Assembly: GCF_048544455.1 (NCBI RefSeq)
Contig: NC_133529.1
Location: 42,881,456 to 42,945,455 of the forward strand
DNA length: 64,000 bases
Reading direction: 5' to 3'
DNA from: Silene latifolia
Lineage: Eukaryota; Streptophyta; Magnoliopsida; Caryophyllales; Caryophyllaceae
The position numbers were made by a program, and so were the translations under genes. Of this stretch, positions 37,527 through 49,318 are shown piece after piece; positions within the stretch are counted from its first letter, which is position 1, and each line of letters opens with the position of its first letter. The notes under the pieces are model-generated. The model saw only the letters and a list, made by a program, of their open reading frames with translations. It was not told where the DNA came from and searched no databases.

Positions 37527-37801
37527 ACGTCGTTAGGTTTTGGTAAAAATGATTTAGAAACTGTAAACATAATTTATATAATCTCTAATCACCTTAACCA
37601 AACCACGGAAAAATAACACCCGTCAGACCGGATACTTGGTCGAGTATAGAGTATACTCGGTCGAGTACCCTCTACTCGGTCGAGTATTCCACATACTCGG
37701 CCGTGTGTTCATGGGCAGTAGCCAAACAGGATACACAACACACTTTACTCGACCGAGTAGGCCATACTCGGCCGAGTACCAGCCTTAGAAAAACCGTAGC
37801 A
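36460..37801 (-). mobile_element. Solo LTR of the LARD-1 family
   Basis: TGTAACACCCCCTCATACC onward matches 7104-8463, including the TACTCGG word cluster (37627-37780) and a (GA)n run at about 37495-37525. Its left neighbour is LINE-1 and its right neighbour is copia-1 LTR. No matching target repeats flank it, so this junction has been rearranged since insertion. Older than the LARD-1 copy, judging by lower similarity. Confidence 0.85.
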
Positions 37802-38485
37802 TGTTTTCCACTTAATAAAATAATTTAACCATTTCTTCCATTTCCCTCATAAACCGGTTTTCACATGTAATATTGAGTCCATTTTATTTTTTGCCAATTG
37901 TCACTTTGTCATATAATGTGTGACATGTACCATGTAACATGTTATTTAATAATATTATTGCATATTTAACAATTAAATATCATTACATATATTAATACAA
38001 TTATATATAACAATTGACAAGTAATTCATGATTACAAGTGTATAAAATGGTTTACGTCGTTAATATAATCTACAACAGATTGTAATTATAATTAACCGGT
38101 CATTCTTAATTTAATTGTTTCATAAACAAAGGTTTAGTAATATAAAACATTTTATTTACTAGAACGAATCTCATTTAATCGAATTACAATAAGATTCATA
38201 TTCTCACTCACATATGTAAATTGTTCAATTTTAAGGAATTAATTAATCTGTATCATTATACAATTAATTAATTTTATCTATTAAGGGAATTGTCCTTTAG
38301 GTGTGACCTTAAAGGATCAACTGATCACCACCGTCAAACGACAGTAATGTCAACCTCTAGTCAGCCAATCATTATCGATTAATGTTGGATCAGTTGACGT
38401 ATAAAAATGAATCATTCCTTTATGTATCTTTATTATGAGTTTTAATAATGTGATCGCACGATTGTCGAGGACACATACTCCAACA
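37802..38485 (-). repeat. Copia-1 5' LTR, outer piece
   Basis: Matches about 6230-6910 of the left LTR and ends ACTCCAACA at the junction with the PMD gene. Confidence 0.9.
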
Positions 38486-39046
38486 AAGTCATCCACCCGT
38501 ATCCCAAGAATCTTCTCAACATCGTGCAACAAGATAGTAATCTCACCAAACGGCATATAAAAAGTGTTGGTGTCGGGCTGCCACCTCTCTACAAAAGCGC
38601 TAATGAGGTTCTCATCCAAACCGGTCGTCAAAGAACGCCTCAAATGATCTAAGGCCACTCTTACTAACTCTCTCAGTAACACCATCATGGACCTTCATCT
38701 TACTTATCTTCTATAGAGCACCCGACCTCTCATAACACACGATCCACGATCTTACGTTTCCTAAACCGTCCAACTACTATAAGCTACGTGGCCACCAAAG
38801 CTACGTAGGATGCTAAGGACACTCGGACCACCCTTAACCGGACCTTTAAGACGCCAAGATACATCCGGAGTCTTTGTCTTCTTCCTCTCCGTGCTACTAG
38901 ATGAACCATCACCAAGCGGCACATATCGACCTCTACCATCTTGTACCACCTTCTTAGGTGGTAGTGCGGCAACCTCCTCGTCAAGAAAACGAGAGTCATC
39001 CTCCTCTTTCGCCGCCTCCTCCTCCTCCTCCTCCTCCTCCTCCTCC

Positions 39047-39110
<64 letters not shown>

Positions 39111-39420
39111 CATGCTCAACCACATAGTCAAAATGCTCCTCCTCCTCAGCATCAGAATCGGCTACTGTCTCCCTAAAAAACGCAGTCGATAAATCAATCT
39201 TGGTCATAACAGGCTCAGGAGTAGCGTCGGGGGTAGCGTCGGGAGTAGGGTCGGGAGAAGGGCGGATTTGGATGCCCTTACCCCTACCCCTACCCCTACC
39301 TCCCCGACCACGACGTGGCGCTAACGGTAAGGGTATACGCCGCTTAGAGCCTGCCACTCTTCGGTCTTTCGTACGACCTAATGAAGTCATAATGTAATCT
39401 TCTCTGTTCGACATATGCAT
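38486..39420 (-). pseudogene. Plant mobile domain (PMD) gene, 5' portion, decayed
   Basis: The first frame (39420-38761, 219 aa; ATG at 39420, a second ATG two codons on) opens with a basic stretch and an RGRGGRGRGRGKG run. It then has a very long Asp/Glu run encoded by trinucleotide repeats, and ends in VLSILRSFGGHVAYSSWTV, a typical start of the PMD domain. The next frame (38688 leftwards) has LVRVALDHLRRSLTTGLDENLISAFVERWQPDTNTFYMPFGEITILLHDVEKILGIRVDD, an excellent match to the PMD N-terminal core. About 70 bp between the two frames is out of register. Copia-1 begins exactly where this frame stops resembling PMD. The gene was the MULE's second gene, divergent in strand from the transposase. 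Confidence 0.82.
39012..39110. repeat. Compound trinucleotide microsatellite (CCT)n(CAT)n
   Basis: About a dozen CCT triplets are followed by about twenty CAT triplets. On the minus strand they encode the Asp/Glu run in the PMD protein. They also create artefactual open frames of Ser, His or Met runs in other frames. Confidence 0.95.
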
Positions 39421-39756
39421 TTACGAGATTAAAACATTATAGATAAATAAAAATAAACAATTTTTCATGCAAAACTTATGTAAAAAAATTAGTTTTAATA
39501 CAAATAAATTCAAAATTATATAAAATTAACAACTTTTAATACAAAAGAAATATAAACTACACATTTAAATAAAAAATTAACTTTTAATACAAAATAAATA
39601 TAAATTTAACCATTATAAATAAAAATTATCAACTTTTAATACAAAAGAAATATAAATTACCCATTTAAATACAAAATTAACAACTTTTAATAAAAAAAAA
39701 TAACCATTAAAATTGAAAATATACGGTTAAAACGAAATTAAAAGGTCCGAACCATG
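39421..39756. repeat. AT-rich repeats upstream of the PMD gene
   Basis: Three to four imperfect copies of an AACTTTTAATACAAA-containing unit of roughly 60-70 bp. This is the presumed promoter and leader side of the PMD gene (minus strand). No clear TATA box is assigned. Confidence 0.65.
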
Positions 39757-40020
39757 GACGGATAATGAATTTCAATGTCCGTTCATGGCCAAGACATTGA
39801 GTTCAACGTCTAAGACCAGGGAAGACGTTGAAACTCAACGTCCAAACCCAACACAGCCGGCTACTGTTCACGTCTATACCTCAACAGACGTTGAACTTCA
39901 ACGTCTCAACCCACGACATAGGTTGAACTTCAACGTCCATGCCCATATCAGACGTTGAATTTCAACGTCCCTACCCATCTCAGACGTTGAAGTTCAACGT
40001 CCCTCCCCCTGTAAGACGTC
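39757..40020. repeat. GACGT palindrome cluster, right flank of the MULE
   Basis: Palindromes GACGTTGAAnTTCAACGTC (for example 39887-39905, 39951-39969, 39983-40001) recur about every 32-40 bp with short pyrimidine-rich spacers. It is the counterpart of the cluster at 1-330. Confidence 0.88.
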
Positions 40021-40659
40021 CTTTCCTCCATTCTTAACAAACCCGACAACTACGTCAACAAATCAATCGACAACAAATACAACAACAAATCCATCGAAAA
40101 CAACAACAAATCCATCGACAAAAAACAACACTAACATGAATAACAACCAACAACAACAACAAATCCGACAATAATAAGCCGATTTGCGAAATTGAAACGA
40201 GAAAATAACAAGAATGAAGAAGAATAACGAAATTGAAACGAGGATTCATTCAAATTAAGACAAACATACATTACTAGGCTAATTAAAATTAAATTATACA
40301 ACTAAAACTAAAATAATTAAAAAAAACGACTTACTTGATAAAAAACAAGGAAAATGAGAAGTGGTTGGTGCTGCCATCGTCCGTGGTGTTGCTGCGGTGG
40401 TGGTGGCGGTGTTGCAGTGGCGGAGGTGGTGATGCAGTGGCGGAGGTGGTGGTGTGGTGCGGCGGGGTTGTGAGGGAGATATAGAGAGTGAAAGAGAGAA
40501 AGGGAGTAGTGAATGAGAGAGAATATGGGTATGTGCGTCTTTTTTTTGAAAACCGTCGACGAGGTTTGCAACCCGGTTAAATTTTGTGGGTTTTCTCGGA
40601 CCAGTGTGAGGAGTAAACTTGGCCCGTATTTTAAATATTGATGAAAATGTAACCAATTC
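40021..40659. other. MULE right flank, low-complexity, no gene seen
   Basis: A CAA-rich stretch (40040-40165), then GGTGGC-rich and GAGAGA-rich stretches (40370-40530). The right terminus of the MULE should be here or beyond the hAT stack, but I cannot identify a terminal inverted repeat because the left end is outside the window. Confidence 0.45.
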
Positions 40660-41013
40660 ATGTTAACTAGGACTGTTTAACGGGTCGGTTAAGGGCCAAG
40701 TCAGAATACGGGTCGTGTTAAATATGGGCCAGGTTATACGGGTTACGGGTCTGATTACGGTCAGAATAAGGGTCAAAAAAATAGTTTTCAACACCTATTA
40801 TCTACCATTTTTTAAATTGAAAAAATATTTTAAAGAAAATTTAGAACATATTTAATATTAATATATTATTCATATTATATGGTTGCAATAATTATATTGA
40901 CTAATGTTGGCAGGCTAATGGGCAACAGTATACGAGTAAAATTGGGTATAGATGGCTGGACGAAGAGGGGATGCAGGTGGTGTGGCACCCTTGGATGAGT
41001 AACAAAATGCTGC

Positions 41014-42798
41014 TGATATGACCATTATTTGAGCACATTTAGTCCCCGAATTAGCCTCGTCCCTATGCTTTTTAGTGCATAATTGGGTCATTTACTATCT
41101 TTAGTCCTTTGTTTTGCATATTTTTTAAGGTTTTGTTTCCTTGGTAGGAGAGGAGTGCAAACCTTGCATTTTCATGGCGAAATAGAGCTAAATTGATCGA
41201 ATCTAATGACCAAGCATTAAAGAGAAGACAAGAATAGAAGGCCTTTGTACATATTATAGTAGATGGGCAATGATGAAGAAATCCTTGCATCCCCGACTAA
41301 ATCCCGGAGGATTATTGGAGGAAGAAAAGAAGAAAAGGAAACTGTGACACAATCCGCCCGTCCAACAAAGAAGACGCCCGTCCAAGACGTGAGGAATCCG
41401 AGCGTCTTTGCAGAAGGGACGCCCGTCCAAACACTCCACAATCCGCTTGTCCTGCCCAACAATCCGCCCGGCCAGCCACCAGGCAATCCGCCCGTCCCAA
41501 CACCTTGGACGCTCGGATTCCCTTACAGTCCCATACGTCCTTTCTTCATGCTTTATGAAAGATGCACATATTTATGAAAGACCGGCAAAAAGGAGACCGA
41601 CATCTCTTTTGAGAGGAGTGATTCCTCAAGGACTTAATCGTCATTTAAGCTCTTAGTAAACCCTAATTTGTGTACCTAAACCCCATTATAAATACCCCAT
41701 TAGTCTAATTAGATAATCATGTTCTTCTTATCAATCTCTAGTGTAGTTTATATCATTCTAATCTCTTCTTAATCTTGTAATCAACTTTTAATCAAGTCTT
41801 AATACAAATCTCATTTCCTTAAATCTCTCTTTTGTTCATCTTTTATTTTGGGTAATTGAAGATTATTTGGGTTATTATTGGGAGATTGACAACCTTCCAA
41901 TCAATCATCAAGTACTTCTATTATTCTTTGCTCTATTTTGGAATCATTAGTAGGTATAATCCTCTTAATCCCTTTTTAATTATTGTTAATCATCTTTATT
42001 TATTCATCATGTTTTGCTTTTTTAATGTGATTGACAACCTTGTTAACATGCTAAACTTGATAATGAGTGAGTAGTTTCCTTAACTAGGGTTAATGGGTAA
42101 TTAGGGAAAACCAACATGGGGGATGATTCATGTTTAATTTAATATGTTTTCATAGTTTATTTGCTTGCTTGTTGTGATCTCAACTTATGCACATGTTATG
42201 TTTGATGAAATGCGAGCCTATGAATCCTTGCATTTTTTACCCATCACCTACCTTTTCAATGAGACTTGTAAGACATAAACCAACTCGAGTTTAATTAGAC
42301 CATGCATATAGTTGAGTAGGGAGGATTAAGTTGACTTTTAGGTGTTGTACAATCTAATCGATTCGGCTCCGGGACCCAAACCTTCCTAGGATTGTAAGAT
42401 ATAAACCAACTTGATCCATCACACAACAATAATTGCTTGCTTATAATTTGAGAATATGTTTGTATGATCAATTCACATGAATCCCCTATGACCCCATAAC
42501 ACCCTAGTGCTTTTAATCAATTGTTTACATCTCTTTTTAATCATCTTGCTTGTTTACTTTTATAGCTATTTGGTTTAGTGATCTTCTCATCTCAACCCCA
42601 AATCATGACACCCCTAGACACCGCTACGTGCAATCGAAAATCCTACATCAATACCCGTCCCTTGGGATTTGACCTTTACTTTCCTCTTTACTAATAGTAG
42701 AGTTGTTTGTGAAGTTATAAATATTGTTTTGGTCTAGGTGCTCTTAACGACAAGTAACCGAAAAGTAAAAGCTCAAAGTGAGTAGAAAACTCCGACCA
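41014..42798 (+). repeat. Athila element left LTR
   Basis: 1785 bp, TGATATGACC...CTCCGACCA. It contains the AATCCGAGCGTC / AATCCGCTCGTC word group at about 41348-41515. It is about 70 bp longer than the right LTR, mostly in that word group. Confidence 0.92.
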
Positions 42799-42802
42799 AA
42801 AA

Positions 42803-42820
42803 TGGCGCCGTTGCCGGGCA
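42803..42820 (+). other. Athila primer binding site
   Basis: TGGCGCCGTTGCCGGG lies four bases after the LTR end; tRNA-Asp type. Confidence 0.9.
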
Positions 42821-42937
42821 CGGTGTTAACTTGATTTGATTTTCTTAGATTGTTATTAGTTGTGTCTTTCTTTGCCTTGGGGAATTAAAAATCCTCAAGG
42901 TTTGTTCTAATTATTTTCGAGTTGTTTGATATTTTGC

Positions 42938-44491
42938 ATGTCTAGAAGATCACAAGGTAACTTGTTACCCATTGATCACGAAATTGAAAGGACTTTGACA
43001 AACAATAGAAGACTTGCTAGAGGTACTTTGAGAGGTATTGGTGAGGTTGTAGATATTCAACCAAACACTATTGAGTTCATCAACCCTTTTGCAAGAGAAG
43101 GTGAGGAGAACCCAACACCCAATCCAACACAAAATCAACCCACAATGCCTAAATTTTCATCACATTCCGTACCAACCGAGGAGAACCTACCCAATGGTAC
43201 TCCCACACCACAACACTTAACCGGAAATTTTATTGCCAAATCCGCATTTATCCAATTAGTCGAAAGAAGCCAATTTGGGGGGATGCCTAGTGAAGACCCT
43301 CACTCTCACATGGAGACTTTTTGTGACTATTGTGATGCGATCTCACAAACCGGTGTAACTCAAGACCAAATTCGCTGGGTCTTATTTCCTTTTTCTCTAA
43401 TTGGCACCGCAAAACAATGGTTGAAGAGCCTTGATAAGGCTACTCTTGGAATTGACTCTTGGAAGAAGTTGGCTCTAGCTTTCTACAAAAAATTCTACCC
43501 TCTGGAAAAGACTAACATGCTAAGAGCTCAAATTACGGGTTTTAAGCAAAGGGATGAAGAATCTTTGTATGAAGCTTGGGAGCGGTTCAAAGGAATTTGT
43601 CGCTTATGTCCTCATCATGGACTTAGCGAGTGGTTCTTGGTACAACAATTTTGGAACGGTCTTTATGAAGACGCAAGAAACATTCTCAACATGGGATCAA
43701 ATGGTATGTTCACCGAAGTTGACGATAATCAAACTTGGAACAAGATTGAGGAAATGGCAGTCCATAACTCACAATATAGTATACCTCGCAAGACTACTAG
43801 AGGAGGAAAGCATGAGGTGGACTCTATTACTCAATTGGGTGCTCAACTTAGTGCTCATATTGATACCATAAACTTGAAGTTTGAGAAGGCTATGGCTAAA
43901 CTTGAAGAAGCCTCAAAATCACCAAAGCATCATGTTAATGCCATGGTAGCATCTTCATCCATCCCAAGTGGGATATGTGAGAATTGTGGAACTTTGGGAC
44001 ATGACCAAAGTGAATGTAGGGGAACAAATGAACAAGTAAATGTTTTTCAAGCATACAAGAGTGGTACCCCTTATTCCAATTATTACAATGAAAACACCAA
44101 ATTCCACCCAAATCTCTCATACATAAGCCAAAATGTTCAAAACCCTCAACCAACATACACCCCACCTCCCATGAGAAACCAAAACCAAAGACCCTTTTTC
44201 AACCAAAACCAAGGTTACCAAAATCAAACTCCATACAATCAACAAAATGACCAAGGTTTTGATGTTCAAAAAGCGGTCCTCCAAATGCAAAAGAATCAAC
44301 AAGAGTTTTTCACTCAAATGCAAAAAGATAGCCAAGCAAAGGACATCACCATCAACAACATCCTAGCCCACACAAAAATGTTGGAAACTCAATTGACCCA
44401 ACTAGCATCTTCAAGTTCTCAAAGACAAAAGGGGCAATTACCACCTCAAAGTAATCCCCCAAGACATGAAACGGTTAGGCCATTCACTTGA
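42938..44491 (+). pseudogene. Athila gag
   Basis: The ATG at 42938 (MSRRSQGNLLPIDHEIERTL) is a better start than the upstream TTG at 42926. The retrotransposon gag core is clear (FCDYCDAISQTGVTQDQIRW, TAKQWLKSL, SWKKLALAFYKKFYP, ESLYEAWERFKGICRLCPHHG). A CCHC knuckle CENCGTLGHDQSEC and a Gln/Asn-rich C-terminus follow. The gag frame itself looks whole. Forms the virus-like particle in related elements. Confidence 0.9.
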
Positions 44492-45608
44492 GGAGTGGTA
44501 CGAGATATGAAGGACCAAAGAAGCAAGTTGAGGATGAAGTTGTGGAAGCTAGTGACAAAGAGGAAATTGTGGAAAAATCCAAGGAAGGAGAACCAACAAA
44601 AGAAGAAGTTTCAAAGAAAAGTGAAGAGAAGGCCAAGGAGAAGGAGCCCATTGTGATTAGACTTCCATTCCCAAGTCGTCAAGCTAAGTCTAAGTTCGAT
44701 GACCAACTATCGCTTTCACTAAGGTGAGTAGTTCAATCCTTCAAGGGAGTTCACCTCCAAAACTTAAAGACCCAGGAAGCTTCTGAATACCGTGTACCAT
44801 TGGCGACACCACGATAAACAAGGCTTTGTGTGATCTAGGAGCAAGCGTGAGTGTTACGCCGTATTCGGTTTGTAAAAGGTTAGAGATAGGAGAGCTTAAA
44901 TGTACCAACATCACACTCCAAATGGCAGATAGATCGAGGAAGACACCGTTAGGGATATGGGAAGATGTTCCCGTGAGAGTTGGGAAATTTTTCATCCCGG
45001 TGGACTTTGTCATTGTTGACATGGACGAAGACTCCAATATTCCGATCATTCTAGGTAGACCTTTCTTGCACACCGCGGGTGCGGTGATAGATGTGAAGCA
45101 CATAGAGCTTACTCTAGAAGTAGGAGACGAGAGCATAACTTTCAATCTTGACAAGACCATGAGAGCTCCCCGTTTGCATGAACCATGCTTTATGGTTGAT
45201 CACTATAGCCGGAAGGATGATAGGAAGAAGTCGGAATTCCAATGGAAAAAGAAAGTTGATGATGCTCCATTCAAAGAGCAAGAGAATAGCAACAAAGAGA
45301 GCTTGAAAAGCTCACCCATGACAAGTGAAGAGGATGGCCTCATTGGCCAAAACAAGAAAGAGGGAGAGTTGTCTCTATCAACTCAAGAGATTTTTAATGA
45401 TCAAGTAGACGAAGTTTTCGGTCTTTGGGATGATGAGTTCGAAGGGATATTCAATCCCTACATTGGTAATGCTATGAACCAAGACCATCATGGAGAACAA
45501 CAAGTGCAAAGATCTATTGAGGATCTTTATCATGACAATGAACAAGCTTTCGACTACTTCTTCAAGGTGTTGAGTAACATCAACAACACCTTGAACATGC
45601 CCCCTTGA
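44492..45608 (+). pseudogene. Athila spacer and aspartic protease
   Basis: A charged Glu/Lys-rich linker is followed by a retropepsin-like domain (CDLGASVSVTPYSV around the catalytic Asp; FVIVDMDEDSNIPIILGRPFL). The downstream part is charged and ends at 45608 without entering reverse transcriptase. Fossil, broken at least once. Confidence 0.85.
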
Positions 45609-46649
45609 CATCTCACATTGGATGAGAGTTTGGTGGAGTCCTCCCTAAACCACCATTTGTAAATATTCTAACTCCCTAACTTGCATTTCAATTCTTACAT
45701 TGCATTTTTGTCATTTTTGGATTTATATTTTTGTGCCTTGATCAAGATATTCATCATTTTGAGAGAAGTAAGGGAGGGACTTATGATTTTATTGATGTGT
45801 AGTGCTTTAACTTAGTGTAGGGATAGCAATTGCCTAGGCTATTCATGCCTTTGTAGTGCCCCCACAATGAAGAACACGAGAATTGAAGATTGAAAATGAC
45901 ACGGGTTAAGCAGTACCCACGGATGGACCTGAATCTGTGTGGACATGGAGGAATCCGAGCGTCTCAGGGGAGAATCCGCTCGTCCTGATGAATCCGAGCG
46001 TCCTATGTAACAATTCGCTCGTCTGGCTGAGCTGTGGGATTTAAAAAATGGTCTGTAACCAAATCCGAGCGTCCCAGAAAAGATCCGCTCATCTGATACA
46101 AGACGCTCATCTTGCAGAGAAGACGCTCGTCTTTATGCTGTTGAAATTTAAGGAATCACCCTGTAACAGAATCCGAGCGTCTTTCAAAGAATCCGCTCGT
46201 CTCTCATTGAGGAATCCGCTCGTCTTTGCACAAAGACGCTCATCCCATAGCGTCTTTTCCTGAAGCAAATCGTGCAGAATCCGAGCGTCCCAGACACCAC
46301 CGCTCGTCCCTGCTGCTGTTTTCAAAATTAACGGGTCTTTTAAAACCCCTGCCCTCATTCATTTTCATTTCTTCTTCATTCAAACACTACCACAACCCAA
46401 AAACCCCAAAACCCCTTATCCTCTACATCAACAAAACAAGATTTCCTCAACCAAATTCAACAAAATCAAATCCAAACTTCCCCACAACAAAAATTAATCA
46501 CTCCTTTTACAACAATAATTCATTCAAATACCAAAATTTTCAACTTTTGAGTCGATTTTTAAGATACAAAGCAACATTCTTTCATCTTAAATCGATTTGT
46601 GCATAACTAAAAATTGAAGATTTCATTCTCTCTTTGGTGTAATCAACAA
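45609..46649 (+). other. Athila pol position: non-coding, with an AATCCGAGCGTC word array
   Basis: No RT or integrase motif is seen here. About 45945-46320 carries roughly a dozen words alternating between AATCCGAGCGTC and AATCCGCTCGTC. The rest is AC-rich leader-like sequence before ORF1, including an AT-rich, CAA-rich stretch at 46375-46600. Confidence 0.75.
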
Positions 46650-48042
46650 TGGCAAGAACTAAAGGAGGTAACAAGGCACCCCCAAAGAAAACACTTTTAA
46701 AAAGGCAACAAACTCTTCAAACAAAACAATTGTCTAAGGCATTGGTAGTTCATGAGGTAAGGTTGGAGGTTTAATAAGGTCCCCCTATGGAAGCTACAAC
46801 ACCAACAACTCCGGTCATTAAGCAATTATCTAATTATCCGGAGGTAATTTTCACATCCGACTCTCATAGGGATAAATTTGTTCTCTTTGCTAAGAAGACC
46901 ATTTTGCCTACAAAATTTATTTGTGAAGATGCTTTGTCTAAGTTGGGTGTTCTTGAACAAACCAAAACCTTCTTTGAGGCTATGGGATTGGGTAAATTGT
47001 TTACCATGCAAGAATTGACATACCCCTCCCTCACATTGGAATTTTTTAGTTCCTTGAAAGTTATAAGGGTGGAAACTAGAACCCACATCGAGTTTCGTCT
47101 TGCAAATGTCAATAGAAGAATCACTTTTGGTGAATTGAGTAAGATTTTAGGCCTTAGTGATACCCCGTACTATCACAAGATCCCCGAAAAGTATGACCCC
47201 GCTCCTCTTTGGGAGGCAATTTCCGGAAAGAAATTTGTGCGCTTTCATGATTGTCGTGCTCTATTAGTCCACCATCCGGGCATTAGAGTGTGGCATAAGG
47301 TCATTGGGAATACTTTGGTAGCAAGAAATGGCACTAATCATCTTACCAAGCTCGATTTTGTTCTTCTTGAGTCGGCCTTGAACATAGAAAGGGAATATAC
47401 TAAGCCATACAATGCTCTAAGATTTTTGGTTGAAAGATGGCTTAATGTCGATTGTGGTAAAGAGGGCACCACTTTTATTGTAAATGGAGGACTAGTTACC
47501 CATTTTGCCAAGCACTTTAACCCAAATTTCAACAAAGACAAGACTTATGTGGCGGTCAAAGGATGTCATCTCATTGATATGGACACCATGATTCACAAGT
47601 TTAAGTGGGTCAATCATGCTCCTCTTGACACCAAATGTGGGTGGTTAACCAATGATGCTAGATCCTTCACTTTGCCTTCAAAGATTTGCCGATTGAGTTT
47701 TCACCGACCCAACTACCATCTTCCACTCTCCGTGGAGACCGAGTATATTATTCAACAACAAAGAGGCGAGATTGATGAGACCTCCTCCTCCATTGTCACA
47801 CCACCCTACCCATTTGAGTATCACGAGTTTAAACCCAAGGATGTCGAGGTAGGAAATGATTACATGACTCTACTCATGAGGGAAATGCACAAACAAGCTT
47901 ACAATGATAGAGTGGATACTTACAAGGCCCAATATCCGCCCCTCCTACATCTAGCTAGGCAAGGACTTCTTGATCCATCATGTCCTTAGCCTAGTTGGGC
48001 GGATAAGGAAGTTTTATTTCCTAGCACCTCTAGTGGTGGAAG

Positions 48043-49318
48043 TGTTAGAAATCTATATCTCATTACTATAAATATTCATATATGTGATGATTTAATTTAG
48101 TCATAAAATTAAATAATGATCTTATGCATGCAAACGATAAAAGAATAAGAAAGAAATCATCATCTTACATTGAAGATTTCGGATTATTGGGCACAAGTGA
48201 GTTCTCCTACTCACTTGTTCTTGAGCTCTCCAAATGTTGGATGAACAAGGACTCAAGTGTAGAATCCCTCCCAAAGATTAATAACCAAGGTAATCTCTTA
48301 ATAAAATTAATATTATTATTACTAGAACAATATTAATTTAATAAAAATGACCCAAAAATATTTATTTGGTTCTCTTAATTTCGGCTAAGAGAAGGGAGAA
48401 AGAGGAAGGATTTTTATCTCTCTAAAACTATTATTTTAGATGGTTGAATGAATGAATTGAATTAATTTTTCCACAAGAGTAGTCTATGTACCAAAAATAA
48501 GACAAAACCCTTGCATGTGAAGGTTGAAAAAACCGGGTATGGGAGGGAGAAAAAGGCCAATGCACGAGCCTCTATTCTTCCCAAGAAAAGACTAGGCTTG
48601 CATGGCTAAGAGACTAGGTTATAATTGTGTTTTCCACTAAAAATATAATTAACACAAAATAAGCCTAATTCATCCTCCTTATTTCGGCACATTAGGTGTA
48701 AAATGGAAAATCCATTTTACACATTAATTTGTCAATTTGTCACATGTAACATGTTTCATGACATTAGGTATATAAAATGTATTTTTAACAATTAAAAATC
48801 AACATATTAATAAAATATGTCACTTATAAAGTTAACCTAGTAATTCATAATTACTTGTACCGTAATGGGTTCCCGAGTCATAAAATACAACATTCTGTAT
48901 TTATAATAATCAATTCATTCCTTTCAATTTGTTTCTGTAAACAACAATTTCATCTAAGTAATAATTCGATTACTTAGACCGTATCTGATTTAATCAAATT
49001 ATAATGAGATACGTAAATATTACTTCCAAAATCGTCCGTCAATTTTAAGTAATTTAATTAACCCGTATCGTCATACGATCAATTAAATAATCAATTAAGA
49101 GTGTTACCCTTTAGGTATGACCTAAGGGGATCAACTGATCACCACCATCGCACGACAGTAATGTCAAACTCTAGTCAGCCAATCATTACCGATATGTGTG
49201 GACCATTGTGATAAAATATTACTTCCCAATTGTATTCTTAAAATGAGACTTAAACATGTGATCATCATGATCGGCCAGATTGTGATCGCATTATTGTCGG
49301 AGGACACATATTCCAACA
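48043..49318 (-). repeat. Copia-2 3' LTR (left)
   Basis: 1276 bp, TGTTAGAAATC...ATTCCAACA on the plus strand. It is followed by a tract reading AAGTGGGAGAT on the minus strand (PPT). Confidence 0.92.

Larger units (their letters stand above)
5642..38485 (-). mobile_element. Copia-1: Ty1/copia LTR retrotransposon, heavily interrupted
   Basis: The ends are TG...CA LTRs. A tRNA-iMet type primer binding site lies next to the right LTR, and a purine tract (minus strand) lies next to the left LTR. Flanking 5-mers are ATGTC and AAGTC, a near match to a target duplication. Gene order on the minus strand is gag, protease, integrase, RT, RNase H, which is the copia order. It is broken, with several interruptions of the coding region, and is loaded with later insertions: LARD-1, a solo LTR, and a LINE that itself carries LARD-2 and another solo LTR. 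It landed inside the PMD gene. It must be older than every element nested in it. Confidence 0.9.

Noticed and set aside
38810-39176. Open frames with long Ser, His or Met runs
   Set aside because: They are alternative readings of the (CCT)n(CAT)n microsatellite inside the PMD gene.
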